From the NCBI RefSeq assembly GCF_013426895.1, contig NZ_AP023176.1, positions 1,178,001 to 1,242,000 on the forward strand: a stretch of DNA of 64,000 nt, in the 5' to 3' direction. The notes under the pieces are model-generated. The model searched no databases. It was given only the letters and a program-made list of their open reading frames with translations, and had not been told where the DNA came from. This document shows, piece by piece, positions 24,236 through 34,500 of the stretch (positions are counted from its first letter, which is position 1; each line of letters opens with the position of its first letter). This stretch comes from Paraburkholderia largidicola (GTDB taxonomy: Bacteria > Pseudomonadota > Gammaproteobacteria > Burkholderiales > Burkholderiaceae). The translations under genes were made by a program, and so were the position numbers.

Positions 24236-25240
24236 ATGGCGACATTAACCGACGTCGCGCGACGCGCGCAGGTCACGGCCGCAACCGTTTCGAACGTGCT
24301 GCGCAACCCGGACAAGGTGCGCCCGGAAACGGCCGAGCGTGTGAAGCGCGCTATCCGCGAACTGGGCTACCGGCCGAACCTGAACGCGCGTGCACTAGCG
24401 GAAGGGCGTTCGCCTACGCTGGCGCTGATGCTGTCGAGCATCGCGAATCCGTTCTATCCCGAGTTCGTGCTGGCGGCCGAACGAGCGGCGCGCCGCGCCG
24501 GTTACTTCCTGATGGTCTGCAATACGGACGACGACGCGGAAATCGGCCGTGCCTACCTCACGCAGATTGCGGGCACGCTGGCCGAAGGCGTGCTGGTGCT
24601 CAACACGGATATCGCGATTAACGAACTGTGCGAATCCGCGGCCGTCGGCGCGCCGATCGTGCTGAGCCTGTGGGAGCACCCCGAGCAGTTGCCCGCGCTG
24701 CCGTGCGTAGCCGTCGATTTCGCGCATGCGGGCGCGCTCGCGGCGCGGCATCTGCTGGAACTGGGACATCGCGATATCGGCATGCTGGTCGGCGACGGGT
24801 GCGGCGGCTTGCAGGATGCGCGCGCGACGGGCTTTCGCGAGGTGATGCGCGAAGCCGGTCTCGAACCGGATGATGCCGCCGTGCTGCAGATTTCCGATAC
24901 GATCGACGCAGGCTTTGCCGCCTGCGTGGAACTGATGGAACGCGAGCCGCATCTCAGCGCGCTGTTTGCGACCAATGATCTGCTCGCCATCGGCGCGTTG
25001 CAGGCGCTGGCGACGCTAGGCCGCAAAGTGCCCGACGATGTGTCCGTGATCGGCATCACGGACATCCAGCTGGCGCATCAGGTGCGGCCTTCGTTGACGA
25101 CGGTGGCGATCAACACGGAAGCAATTGCGCAGGCGTCGATTGAACTGCTGATACGGTTGATTCACGAGCCGCGTGGCGACGCGCCGCCGCCCGCTGTGAT
25201 TGCGCCTTTGCCGACGCTGGTGAGAAGGCAGTCCACGTAG
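24236..25240 (+). CDS. LacI family transcriptional regulator of the galactoside operon
   Basis: A 334-residue repressor. The DNA-binding headpiece MATLTDVARRAQVTAATVSNVLRNPDKVRP is followed by the hinge helix GYRPNLNARALAEGRS. The periplasmic-binding-protein-like effector domain (LALMLSSIANPFYPEFVLAA) runs to the C-terminus. It diverges from the galactoside ABC and beta-galactosidase operon, with operator-like palindromes between, so it very likely controls both. Galactose, allolactose-like compounds or galactosides are the expected inducers, which is an inference. The paralogous hmf LysR gene begins ten bases after its stop. Confidence 0.93.
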   Translation: MATLTDVARRAQVTAATVSNVLRNPDKVRPETAERVKRAIRELGYRPNLNARALAEGRSPTLALMLSSIANPFYPEFVLAAERAARRAGYFLMVCNTDDDAEIGRAYLTQIAGTLAEGVLVLNTDIAINELCESAAVGAPIVLSLWEHPEQLPALPCVAVDFAHAGALAARHLLELGHRDIGMLVGDGCGGLQDARATGFREVMREAGLEPDDAAVLQISDTIDAGFAACVELMEREPHLSALFATNDLLAIGALQALATLGRKVPDDVSVIGITDIQLAHQVRPSLTTVAINTEAIAQASIELLIRLIHEPRGDAPPPAVIAPLPTLVRRQST

Positions 25241-25249
25241 AATGGCCGC

Positions 25250-26161
25250 ATGGACCTCAAACAAATCCAGTACTTCATCGCACTCTTCGAAGACGGCTCG
25301 GTGACGCGCGCGGCAAAGCGCCTGAACATCGTCCAGCCGGCGCTCAGCATGCAGATTGCGAAACTCGAAGCGGAGCTGGGGCAGGCGCTCTTCGAACGCG
25401 GTCCGCACGGCATGACGCCCACTGATGCCGCGCGGCAGATGTATCGCCTCTACACGCCGATCATGCGCGACATCGAGCACGCGCGCGTGCAGTTGAGCCG
25501 TCAGGATGTGATCGTCACGGGACGCGTATCGCTCGGTATGGTCGCCTCGGAAACGGAAAGCGTGCTCGCCGAATCGCTGGCGAAGTTCGATGCGCTGTTT
25601 CCTCAGGTCGAGGTGTCGGTGGCCGATGGGTTCAGCGCACAGTTGATCGACGGCGTCGAAGCAGGGCGCCTCGATGCCGCGATCATCAACAAGCCGCGCG
25701 GCCGCCTCGCGCTCGACATGCAGCCGCTGCTGGTCGAAGAGATGGTGTACGTGACGGGCATGAAGTGCGTTGCCGCATTGCCAGACACCATCGATCTTTC
25801 ACAGCCGCCCGCCGTCGAGCTGGTTCTGCCCACCCGACGCAACGGCCTGCGCGGCGCGCTCGACGCCGCGTTGATGGCCGCCAACATCGTCATCAAGCCG
25901 ACGTTCGAAATCGATCTGCTGAGCACCATCGTGCAGTTCGTCGAACAAAGCAGCGTCGCCACGATCCTGCCGCGTGTGGTCGTGCAGCGCAAAGTGGACG
26001 AAGGCACGCTGCGCGCGCACCGCATCACGACGCCGTCGATCCTGCGGCACATCGTTCAGGTGTCGCATCCGAAGCGGCCGATCGGGCCCGCCGCGCAAGC
26101 ACTCATCGACATCATCGCGGACGAAATCCGCCGCGTCACGAAGAGCGCGGCGGACGAGTGA
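25250..26161 (+). CDS. LysR family regulator, paralogue A flanking the hmf operon
   Basis: A 303-residue LTTR with the helix-turn-helix MDLKQIQYFIALFEDGSVTR, then AAKRLNIVQPALSMQIAKLE. The effector domain has TGRVSLGMVASETESVLAESL and is close, over its whole length, to the LTTR at 37063-38004; the first 40 residues are identical. It sits ten bases after the LacI gene and converges on the MFS gene that ends the hmf operon, with six bases between stops. Clusters for furoate use in Cupriavidus carry two LysR regulators (HmfR1, HmfR2), so this is probably one of them. Its effector may be furoate or furoyl-CoA. Confidence 0.88.
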   Translation: MDLKQIQYFIALFEDGSVTRAAKRLNIVQPALSMQIAKLEAELGQALFERGPHGMTPTDAARQMYRLYTPIMRDIEHARVQLSRQDVIVTGRVSLGMVASETESVLAESLAKFDALFPQVEVSVADGFSAQLIDGVEAGRLDAAIINKPRGRLALDMQPLLVEEMVYVTGMKCVAALPDTIDLSQPPAVELVLPTRRNGLRGALDAALMAANIVIKPTFEIDLLSTIVQFVEQSSVATILPRVVVQRKVDEGTLRAHRITTPSILRHIVQVSHPKRPIGPAAQALIDIIADEIRRVTKSAADE

Positions 26162-26167
26162 GACCGC

Positions 26168-27547
26168 TCAGCTCGCGTTGCGCGTAGCGGGCTGATCGAG
26201 CCGGCCCCGTGTCTCCGGCACGATGAACGCGCCAATCAGGAAGATCACGCTGATCGCGCTGAGGAAGATCGCCAGCATGACGGGCAATTGGCTCGTTTCC
26301 TTCGCGACCAGCGAGACGAAGGTCGGCATCATGCCGCCGATCGCAAAGCCGATGTTCCATGACAGACCCGTGCCCGTCGCGCGGATCGCCGTCGGGAAAC
26401 GTTCGTTGAGGAAGATCAGGATCGGCGCATAACCGGCGCTGCCCAGCGCGCTCAGCACGACGGCATAGATGCCGACGGTCACGATGTCGGTGGCCGTGGG
26501 CAGCAGCAGAAAGATGCCCGGCAGCGCGACGAGGCGGATCAGGCCGATCCAGATGAACGTCGTCTTGCGGCCGATGAACGTGCTCAGGTGTCCCGCCGCC
26601 ACCGACGCGATCACGACGGCGATGCTGCAGATCATCAGGATCGCGGCGGCGGCGCCGTTGGGCGCGTGGCTCACGACCTTCAGGAACGTCGGCAGATAAC
26701 CCGAGGTCAGGTAGTAGCCGCTGCCGCCGCCGATGGTCAACAGCAGGTTGACGAACAGGATCGACCGATAGTCGCGCGAGAACAGCGTTTTCAGCGGTGA
26801 GCGCACGATCTCGACGGCGGCATCGCGCGTCTGCGCCGCGGCTTTCGCGGCCTTTTCCGCGGCCAGTTTGCGCCACAGCGGCGACTCTTCGAGGCTGTTG
26901 AACACGAAGAGACCGAGCACCGAACTGATGATCCCCGTGAAGAACATGCAGCGCCAGCCCCACACGTCGAACAGATCGCCCGGAAAGAGCGACGACATCA
27001 GGAGGAAGGTCAGCGAAGCGAGCAGCGCGCCCATGCCCGCGCCACCGCCGCCGATCAGCCCCGACACGGCGCCGCGATATTTCGGCGCGACGGATTCGGT
27101 GCCGATCGTATGCGTCGACGCGACCACGCCGCCGACGAATACGCCCTGCACGAGCCGCAGAATCAGAAAGAGTACGGGCGCGACCAGGCCGACGGTATGC
27201 ACGGTCGGCAGCAGGCCGAAAGCCGCCGTCGAGATGCCCACACCAACCACGGCAACGATCATCGCGCCCTTGCGTCCGTGACGGTCGGCGTACGAGCCGA
27301 ACAGTGCGGAGCCGAGCGGGCGCATCAGCAGCGTGACGGCGAACGACGCGTAGACGCCTGCGAGCGACAGCATCGCGTGATCGGAAGGGAAGAACAGACG
27401 CCCGACGACGGGCGCCACGTACAAGAGCACGAACAGGTCGAACAGATCGAGGGCCCAGCCCAGACATGAGGCGAATACCGCGCCCATGACCTGCCGCTGG
27501 TCGATAGCCGGCACGGCGGCGCCGTTTTGCGCTGCTACGGACATCAT
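26168..27547 (-). CDS. Major facilitator superfamily transporter, last gene of the hmf operon
   Basis: A 459-residue inner-membrane carrier with about 12 membrane segments. It shows the MFS loop motif GSYADRHGRKGAMI between TM2 and TM3 and RATGTGLSWNIGFAIGG in the C-half, features of the proton symporters for aromatic acids and other organic acids. Two adjacent ATGs (27547, 27544) follow AAGGAG. It reads in the same direction as hmfE and lies 272 bases after it. By position it is the likely uptake system for 2-furoate or 2,5-furandicarboxylate. The length and motifs do not fix the substrate. Confidence 0.88.
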   Translation of the reverse strand: MMSVAAQNGAAVPAIDQRQVMGAVFASCLGWALDLFDLFVLLYVAPVVGRLFFPSDHAMLSLAGVYASFAVTLLMRPLGSALFGSYADRHGRKGAMIVAVVGVGISTAAFGLLPTVHTVGLVAPVLFLILRLVQGVFVGGVVASTHTIGTESVAPKYRGAVSGLIGGGGAGMGALLASLTFLLMSSLFPGDLFDVWGWRCMFFTGIISSVLGLFVFNSLEESPLWRKLAAEKAAKAAAQTRDAAVEIVRSPLKTLFSRDYRSILFVNLLLTIGGGSGYYLTSGYLPTFLKVVSHAPNGAAAAILMICSIAVVIASVAAGHLSTFIGRKTTFIWIGLIRLVALPGIFLLLPTATDIVTVGIYAVVLSALGSAGYAPILIFLNERFPTAIRATGTGLSWNIGFAIGGMMPTFVSLVAKETSQLPVMLAIFLSAISVIFLIGAFIVPETRGRLDQPATRNAS

Positions 27548-27773
27548 TCATCTCCTTGAATGGTCACCGTCCTGTCTCTGTATCAGTCCGGTGAAAGTGG
27601 CACCTGTCGATTGCGTGCTCTGATTGGCGTTAATGAAACCGTGGGTTGAATTCGCTATGGCGTTGAAACGAGTGGCGCGGCTCGCGTCGCGCGCGTTGCA
27701 TGTCGATGCTCGACCACGCGCAAGCCCTGCGCGTCGCCGCGGAAGACGGGCATCGGGTAGCGGTCGGGAATCT

Positions 27774-27794
27774 CGCCGGGCGCGGCGCCCGGCG
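27774..27794. repeat. GC-rich inverted repeat between hmfE and the MFS gene
   Basis: CGCCGGGC and GCCCGGCG pair around GCGGC, 26 bases after the hmfE stop on the minus strand. There is no T run, so it may stabilise the mRNA or attenuate transcription of the MFS gene rather than terminate it. Confidence 0.4.
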
Positions 27795-27819
27795 GCGTGT
27801 CCTGGTCCGCTTCGATCGT

Positions 27820-28626
27820 TTATTTCCCGTGGAACACGGGCTTGCGCTTTGCGTGAAATGCCTCGACGCCTTCGCGGAAATCGTCGGACGAACGCAGGCG
27901 GCTATAGCAGTGGCCTTCCAGTTCGATCGCAATCGACAGCGGCGCATCTTCCGTATCGTTGAGCAGCTTCTTCGCGGTGCGTTGCGCGAGCGGCGAGAAC
28001 GCGCGCAACTCGTCGACGAGCGCATCCGTGGCGGCTTCGAGTTCGGCGTCGGCGACACATTCGACGGCAATGCCCCAGTCATACGCCTGCTTGCCGGGAA
28101 TGCGGCGCGAGCGCATCACGATGTCTTTCGTCCGGCCGATGCCGACCATCTGCTGCAGGCGCGCGGAACCGCCCGAACCGGGGATCTGACCGAGCTTCTG
28201 TTCGGGCAGCGCATAGAAGGTCGTGTCGGTGGCGATGCGGAAGTCACACGCGAGCGACAGCTCGAAGCCCACGCCGAAGCAGAAGCCGCGATTCGCCGCG
28301 ATCACGGGCTTCGAGCAGCGCGTGGGCGCCGCGATGTTCCATGCGAGTTTCGACACAGTTTCCGGCGACGCTTCGAGAAAGCCCTTGATGTCGCCGCCGC
28401 TGGAGAAGTGCTCACCTTTCGCGCGCACGACGATGACACGCACGCGGTCGTCTTCGTCGAGGGCTTCGAAGGTGGCGCGCAACTGGTCGCGCGCATGCAT
28501 CGAAATCACGTTGAACGGCGGACGGTCCAGGATGATGTCGGCGCGTTCGCGTTGGGCGTCGATCTGGACGTCGAAGCCGTCGAGGTCCTGAAGCAGCGTC
28601 TGGCCGCGATGGGTCAGGTCGGTCAT
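27820..28626 (-). CDS. hmfE: 2-oxoglutaroyl-CoA hydrolase (enoyl-CoA hydratase/isomerase family)
   Basis: A 268-residue crotonase-fold protein. The start MTDLTHRGQTLLQD has AAGGAG eight bases before it. The CoA/oxyanion-hole region is AKGEHFSSGGDIKGFLEA, followed by AANRGFCFGVGFELSLACDF. In the Cupriavidus furoate pathway HmfE, of this family, releases 2-oxoglutarate from its CoA ester after furoyl-CoA hydroxylation. Here it immediately follows the acyl-CoA synthetase gene and the three dehydrogenase genes in the order A-B-C-D-E, which is the basis of the name. Taken alone the sequence only says enoyl-CoA hydratase family. Confidence 0.85.
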   Translation of the reverse strand: MTDLTHRGQTLLQDLDGFDVQIDAQRERADIILDRPPFNVISMHARDQLRATFEALDEDDRVRVIVVRAKGEHFSSGGDIKGFLEASPETVSKLAWNIAAPTRCSKPVIAANRGFCFGVGFELSLACDFRIATDTTFYALPEQKLGQIPGSGGSARLQQMVGIGRTKDIVMRSRRIPGKQAYDWGIAVECVADAELEAATDALVDELRAFSPLAQRTAKKLLNDTEDAPLSIAIELEGHCYSRLRSSDDFREGVEAFHAKRKPVFHGK

Positions 28627-28631
28627 GAGTG

Positions 28632-30227
28632 TCACTCCTTCGTGATTTCAATGTGTTGATGCAAAACGTCGACTGATGCGGCCGGGCCGCGCTCGTCGCG
28701 CAGGTATTCGCCGGCCTGGAGCTTGCGGCGCAGTATCTTGCCGACGGGAGACTTCGGTATGTCGTCGACGAACACGTAGTCGCGCGGGCGCTTGAAGTTG
28801 ACGAGATCGGACGCGCGGCACCATGCGTCGAGCGTGTCGCCGTCCACGTAATCGCGGCGCTTGACGAAGGCGACCACGCGCTGTCCCCAGCGTTCGTCTT
28901 TCACGCCCGCCACGGCCACTTCGTCGACGCACGGATGCAGCGACAGCACCGATTCGATATCGACGGGCGAGATGTTCTCGCCGCCGCTGATGATCATGTC
29001 GTCGACGCGGCCGGAGACGTAGAGGTCGCCGTCTTCGTCGAAGAAGCCCGTGTCGCCCGTGAAATACCAGCCGTTGCGCAGCGACTTCGCGTTCGCATCG
29101 GGTCGGTTCCAGTAACCTTCGAAAGCTTCGTCGCCGAGCAGGTCCGCGATGATCTGGCCTTCTTCGCGCACGGCGGCGACGTCGTCGGGCGACTGCGCGT
29201 CGAGCTTCACGATGCGCAAGCGGGTGTTGATGCCCGCCCGTCCGGCGCTGCCGGGCTTGAGCGTGGCGTGCTGATCGATGCTGACCGTGTAGACCTCGGA
29301 CGAACCGTAGTGGTTGACGAACAGTTCCGGCTCGAAGGCAGCCGAAAGACGTTTGAGCAAGCCATCGCTCATCGGCGCGCCCGCAAAGCCGAGCTTCGTG
29401 ACGGATGACGTGTCGATATCGCCGAACGCGCGATCCGCGAGCAGATCGTGATAGAGCGTCGGCACGAGATAGAGACACGAGAGCTTGTATTGCGCAATCG
29501 AATCGAGCGCGAGGCGCGCATTCCAGCGGCGCACACAGACGAACAGACCATCGACGAGCGCCATGGAAAGCAGCGAACGCACGCCCATCGTGTGATAGAG
29601 CGGCATCACGCCGAGTGTGCGCTCGCCGTGTCGATAGAGGTTCTGCGCCACATGCGCGAGCGCTGCAGCGCGTTCGTGCCGGTGCCGGCGCGGCACGCCT
29701 TTGGCCTTGCCTGTCGTGCCTGACGTGTAGAGGATCAGCGAGTAGTCGTCGGCGGTGGCGTGCGTCGCGGCCGGTTCAAGGCTTTCATACGCGGGTTGCA
29801 CTGCGAGCAGCACATCGATCGATGCGGTGCGTCCCGGCGCATCGTCCAGCGCGATACGCGGCACGTTCTGCGCGGCGGGGCTTTGCATCACGGCTTCCGC
29901 GCTGACGGGCTCGTAGACGATCGCCTTCACGCCCGCATCGCTCACGCAATAATCGAGTTCCTCGGGCTTCGCACGCCAGTTGAGCGGCACGATGACGATG
30001 CCCGCGAACTGGCAGGCCCAGTGCAGCGTCGCCATTTCCCAGCGGTTTTGCAGCACGACGAGCAGACGGTCGCCATGCGCGAGACCCAGTTCGCGCAACC
30101 CGTGCGCCGCTTGCAGAATCAGCCGGTGCCATTGCGCGTAAGTGGCGCGAAACTCGCCATCGACGAGCGCCAGCGCATTCGGACTGCGCTCCACGCTTTG
30201 CAGAAACGTGCGGCCGAGATCAAGCAT
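28632..30227 (-). CDS. hmfD: 2-furoyl-CoA synthetase (AMP-forming acyl-CoA ligase)
   Basis: A 531-residue adenylate-forming enzyme. It has the phosphate-binding loop YTSGTTGKAKGVPRRH, the A5-like motif NHYGSSEVYTV, the hinge YFTGDTGFFDEDGDLYVSGR with DDMIISGGENISP, and the catalytic lysine in PKSPVGKILRRKL. The start MLDLGRTFLQS overlaps the hmfC stop by eight bases. It would activate 2-furoate with ATP and CoA in the cytoplasm. The operon order and neighbours match hmfABCDE; another aromatic acid as substrate cannot be excluded from sequence alone. Confidence 0.88.
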   Translation of the reverse strand: MLDLGRTFLQSVERSPNALALVDGEFRATYAQWHRLILQAAHGLRELGLAHGDRLLVVLQNRWEMATLHWACQFAGIVIVPLNWRAKPEELDYCVSDAGVKAIVYEPVSAEAVMQSPAAQNVPRIALDDAPGRTASIDVLLAVQPAYESLEPAATHATADDYSLILYTSGTTGKAKGVPRRHRHERAAALAHVAQNLYRHGERTLGVMPLYHTMGVRSLLSMALVDGLFVCVRRWNARLALDSIAQYKLSCLYLVPTLYHDLLADRAFGDIDTSSVTKLGFAGAPMSDGLLKRLSAAFEPELFVNHYGSSEVYTVSIDQHATLKPGSAGRAGINTRLRIVKLDAQSPDDVAAVREEGQIIADLLGDEAFEGYWNRPDANAKSLRNGWYFTGDTGFFDEDGDLYVSGRVDDMIISGGENISPVDIESVLSLHPCVDEVAVAGVKDERWGQRVVAFVKRRDYVDGDTLDAWCRASDLVNFKRPRDYVFVDDIPKSPVGKILRRKLQAGEYLRDERGPAASVDVLHQHIEITKE

Positions 30228-30756
30228 GTTCGGCCTCCGTGTCCGCGCACTGCGCCTTGCGCCGCGCCGCGCAGTCGAGCACCGCGGCGACGATCGGCGT
30301 ATAGCCCGTACAGCGGCAGATGTGGCCCGAGAGCATCTCGCGCACCTGTGCTTCCGTCGGATCGGGCACGCGCTGTAAAAAGTCCGCACACGACATCAGG
30401 ATGCCCGCCGTGCAGAAGCCGCACTGCAACGCGTGATGACGCGAGAACGCCTGTTGCAGATCGCCGAGCGTCTGCGCGGGCGCGAGCCCTTCGACGGTAT
30501 CGACGCGCCGTCCATCGGCTTGTACCGCGAGCATCAGGCACGAGCGGGCCGCGACGCCATCGACATGCACGGTGCACGCGCCGCACACGCCATGTTCGCA
30601 GCCGACGTGCGTGCCCGTTGCGCCGAGTTCATGGCGCAGGAAGTCGGACAACAGTTCGCGGGTTTCGCAATGACCGCCGCGTTCGCGGCCATTGAGCGTC
30701 AGCGTGACGGCGTGCTGCTCGCCGTGCCGCATGACGTGGGGTGTGGACTTGCTCAC
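30220..30756 (-). CDS. hmfC: 2-furoyl-CoA dehydrogenase, 2Fe-2S subunit
   Basis: A 178-residue iron-sulfur subunit of a molybdenum hydroxylase. The N-terminal ferredoxin-like cluster has GCEHGVCGACTVHVDG with a fourth Cys in RSCLML. The second cluster uses QCGFCTAGI and HICRCTGY. The chosen GTG start overlaps the hmfB stop by four bases (GTGA). It passes electrons between the molybdenum site and the flavin of the HmfABC complex, which adds a hydroxyl group to furoyl-CoA. Subunits of CO dehydrogenase and isoquinoline oxidoreductase look alike; the neighbours decide the name. Confidence 0.9.
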   Translation of the reverse strand: MSKSTPHVMRHGEQHAVTLTLNGRERGGHCETRELLSDFLRHELGATGTHVGCEHGVCGACTVHVDGVAARSCLMLAVQADGRRVDTVEGLAPAQTLGDLQQAFSRHHALQCGFCTAGILMSCADFLQRVPDPTEAQVREMLSGHICRCTGYTPIVAAVLDCAARRKAQCADTEAEHA

Positions 30757-31574
30757 TTGGCCTCCTCGATCACGCGCCATCCGAGTTCACGTACCAGATG
30801 ACGGCGGTACTTCGCGCTGATATGCGCATCGTCCTGCGCGCCCAGTTTCCAGCTCAAATCGTTCAATGCGCCACGCAGGTCGTCGCCTTGCAGGCGCGGC
30901 CAGGTTTCGACCTTCGGCCGGTCCGCGACGCCGCCCACGGCGATCCGTATCGCGTCGTCCGTGACGACGGCGGCGCATGCGACCATCGCGAAGTCGCCGT
31001 GACGTGCCGAGCATTCCGTGAACCCGAAGCGCTCGCCCGGCTGCTTCAGCGGGAAGCGCACCGCTTCGACGAGTTCGTCCGGCTCGCGCGCCGTCATCAA
31101 CATGCCCTGAAAGAAGTCGCTTGCCGACAGCACGCGTTGTTTCTTTTTCGAGCGCAGCAATACCTCGCCGCCGAGCGCCGTCAACACGAGCGGCAACTCC
31201 GCGCTCGGGTCGGCATGCGCGATCGAGCCGCACACGGTGCCGCGATTGCGGATCTGAAAGTGCGAGATGTGCGGGAAGGCCATCGCCAGCAACGGCACTT
31301 CGTCGTGCAGCGTCGCGCGCCATTCGACGCTGCCTTGCGTCGCCGCCGCGCTCACGACCAGACGCCGCGCATCGCGATCTACCCGCACCGCGTTCAGTTC
31401 GTCGGTGCGCGAGATGTCGACGAGTACGCGCGGCTGCGCGAGCCGCATGTTCAGCACGGCCATCAGCGATTGGCCGCCTGCCAGCACGCGGGCGTCTTCG
31501 CCGCTTTGCGCGAGCATCTCGAGCGCTTCATGCGTGGTCTTCGCGCGAACGTAGTCGAAGGCTGCGGGCTTCAT
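30753..31574 (-). CDS. hmfB: 2-furoyl-CoA dehydrogenase, FAD-binding subunit
   Basis: A 273-residue FAD subunit of the CoxM/CutM type. The start MKPAAFDYVRAKTTHEALEM has GGAGG before it. FAD contacts are ARVLAGGQSLMAVLNMRLA and the second motif RNRGTVCGSIAHADPSAELP. It overlaps hmfA by four bases (ATGA) and hmfC by four, so A, B and C are tightly coupled, as expected for subunits of one enzyme made in equal amounts. It carries electrons away from the iron-sulfur subunit, presumably to the respiratory chain. Confidence 0.92.
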   Translation of the reverse strand: MKPAAFDYVRAKTTHEALEMLAQSGEDARVLAGGQSLMAVLNMRLAQPRVLVDISRTDELNAVRVDRDARRLVVSAAATQGSVEWRATLHDEVPLLAMAFPHISHFQIRNRGTVCGSIAHADPSAELPLVLTALGGEVLLRSKKKQRVLSASDFFQGMLMTAREPDELVEAVRFPLKQPGERFGFTECSARHGDFAMVACAAVVTDDAIRIAVGGVADRPKVETWPRLQGDDLRGALNDLSWKLGAQDDAHISAKYRRHLVRELGWRVIEEAK

Positions 31575-34500
31575 GCTTGCCTCCTGAAGCGTGCAAAGAG
31601 ACGCCGGAACAGCCGCGCGAGCGACGAACCGTCCGTTGAGAGCGGTTGACCCGCCGCCTGTCGTCCGAGCGCCTCGAATAGTTGCCGTAACACGACCTTT
31701 GCCGCGCCTTCGAGCATGCGTCCGCCGACGGCTGCGACCTTGCCTGACACCTGGGCTTCGTAGTCGTACGTGAGGCGCGTACCGTTGGCAGTCGGCGCAA
31801 GTTCGACCAGCCCGTTGCCGCGCGCGCTGCCGAGCGGCGAAATGCCCGCGCCCGCCAGCCGCAACCGATGCGGCGCATCGATCTCGGACAAGCCGATACG
31901 CGCCTCGAAACGCGCCTTGATCATGCCGACGCCGATCGTCACGTCTGCGCGGTACTGGTTCGGTCCCGTCGCTTCGAGCGCGTGGCAGCCGGGAATGACC
32001 TTCGCCAGCGCGGTGGGATCGAGCAGCACCGCAAAGATCGCTTCGGGCGTGGCGGGCAGATCGACGGTGCCTTGCGCGGTGAGCGCACGTCCGCCGCCGG
32101 GCGTCGCGGGCTTCGATGTCGCTGCTTCGCGATACTCGGGCCGCGAAGGTTCGGGATCGTCGATGCCGATCAGCGCCATCACCTTCGAAGGCGTGAGCGG
32201 CAAGCGGATATCGTCGATGCCGAGCGCGTCCGCGACCGCGTTGGCGATGCACACGGGCGTGCTCATGTTGTTGCCTTCGCCCAGGCCTTTTGCGCCGAGC
32301 GGCGTGAACGGCGAGGGCGTTTCCAGATGGACGATCAGCGGATCGGGGACTTCGCACGTGGTCGGCATCAGATAGTCGGCGAGCGTGCCCGACTGGAAGC
32401 TGCCGTCCGCGCCATAGCGGAACTCTTCGAGCAATGCCGCGCCGAGACCCTGCGCGAACGCGCCGCGAATCTGGCCATCGGCGAGCGCGGGGTTCAACAG
32501 CGTGCCGGCATCATGCGCCGTTACATACCGGTCGATGCGCACATGGCCCGTCGCGCGGTCCAGTTCGATGCCGCACATGTCGAATGCAAAGCCGTAGGCC
32601 GCCGAGGTATTGATGCGGTCGTTCTCATCCGGTGCGTCCATATGCGGCGGCGACCAGAACACGGTCTCGCGCAAGCCCGGCTCTTCGCCATCGGGCAGCA
32701 GCGCGGGCGCCCAGTGCGGCGCATTGCTCGCGGCGCGGCCGAACGGCAGTGCGCGCTCTTCAGCATCCTTCGGAAAGATGCGCGCGCCTTCGAAGCGCAC
32801 GTCATCGGGTACGCAGCCGAACTGCTTCGCAAGGACCCGCGCGAGCTTGTCGCGCACACGCATCGCGGCCAGATGCACGGTGCCTGCGACCGCACCAGCA
32901 AAGCGGCTGGAGTAATTGCCCGATGCGACGGACCATGCATCCTTGTGCGTATCGAACTCGACATTGACGACGATGTCTTTCGGATCGAGGCCGAGCACGT
33001 CGGCCACGACCTGCGCGCACACGGTCATATGCCCTTGCCCCGCGGGCGTCGATGCGATCGTCACGTTCACGCCGCCAAGCAGATCGACGCTCACGGTCGC
33101 GCTCGCAATCGCGCCGTTCTTGGGACCGGCTTTCTTGCGTGCTTCGGCGGGCATCACGGTCGTGATGTAGCCCATGTTCGACACCGACGGTTCGACGATG
33201 GCCGCGAAGCCGATGCCATAGAGCCGGCCTTGCTTGCGCGCGGCGTCGCGGCGCGCGACCAGTTCCGCATGGCCGCCATCCGACAGCGCGCGCCGCAGCG
33301 CTTCCTGATAGTTGCCTGAATCGAGCAGCGCGCCCGCTGCCGCCCGATACGGAAAGGCATCGGCGGACACGAAATTGCGGCGATAGACGTCGAGCACGTC
33401 GAGATTCAACTCGATGGCAATGCGCTGGATCAGCCGTTCGAGCGCGAAATACACCTGCGGGCCGCCGAAACCGCGCACGAGCCCCGTGGGCGTTTTGTTG
33501 GTCAGCACGACGCGGTTGCGCACCAGCAGATTCGGGATCGCGTAGGCGCCCGTCAGGCAGCCGTGCATCCGGTAGAACGTGGCGGGCTCGGGCGCGCGCA
33601 CGTAGCCGCCGCAGTCTTCCAGTTGATCGTAGGAGAGGGCGGTGATGCGGCCGTCGCTTTCGACGGCGGCTTCGATCGTCGACAGCCGTGCCGTCGCGGA
33701 CGTGGCCGCGCTCAGATGTTCGAGCCGGTCCTCGACCCACTTGACGGGGGCGCCCGCCTTGCGCGACGCGAGGCACATCAGCACGACATACGGAAACACC
33801 GCCTGCTTCACGCCGAAGCTGCCGCCCGAGTCGCGCGGGGCCTTGTGACGCAAGCGGTTCGCGGGCACGTTCAAGGCCATCGCCATGACGGCGTGCAGCG
33901 AGAACGGGCCCATGAAATTCGACGTGACGTCGTAGCCTTCGTCGCCCGACAGATATTCCGCGATCACGACGCCGCATTCGATCGGCGCGCACGAGTTGCG
34001 CGGATAGTGCGTAACGACCTTCACGCGATGCGCAGCCTGCTCGAAGGCCGCCTCGGGCTCGCCGTAGCGGAAGTGCCGGTCGCTGATCACGTTGGTGCCG
34101 ACGCGCTCGTGCAGAACGGGCGCGTCGTCGCGCATCGATTGCTCGATCGACGTAACAGGATCGAGCTGCGCGTAGTCCACTTTGATGAGATCGAGTGCGT
34201 CTTCGGCGAGCGCGCGCGATTCCGCCATCACGACGGCCACCGGCTCGCCGACATAGCGCACGCGATCCATCGCCAGCGCCCATTGCTCCATCGGCGACTT
34301 CACGCCGACCACGAAGGGGCGCGACCATGGGCGCAGATCGTCGCGCGTCAGCACGGCGCGTACGCCGGGCAGCTTCTCTGCGGCGCTTGCATCGATCGAA
34401 ACGAGTTCAGCGTGCGCATGCGGCGAGCGCAGCACGGCGGCGTGCAGCGTGCCCGGCTTCACGCCGATGTCGTCGCCATAGCGGCCGCGGCCCGTCAGGA

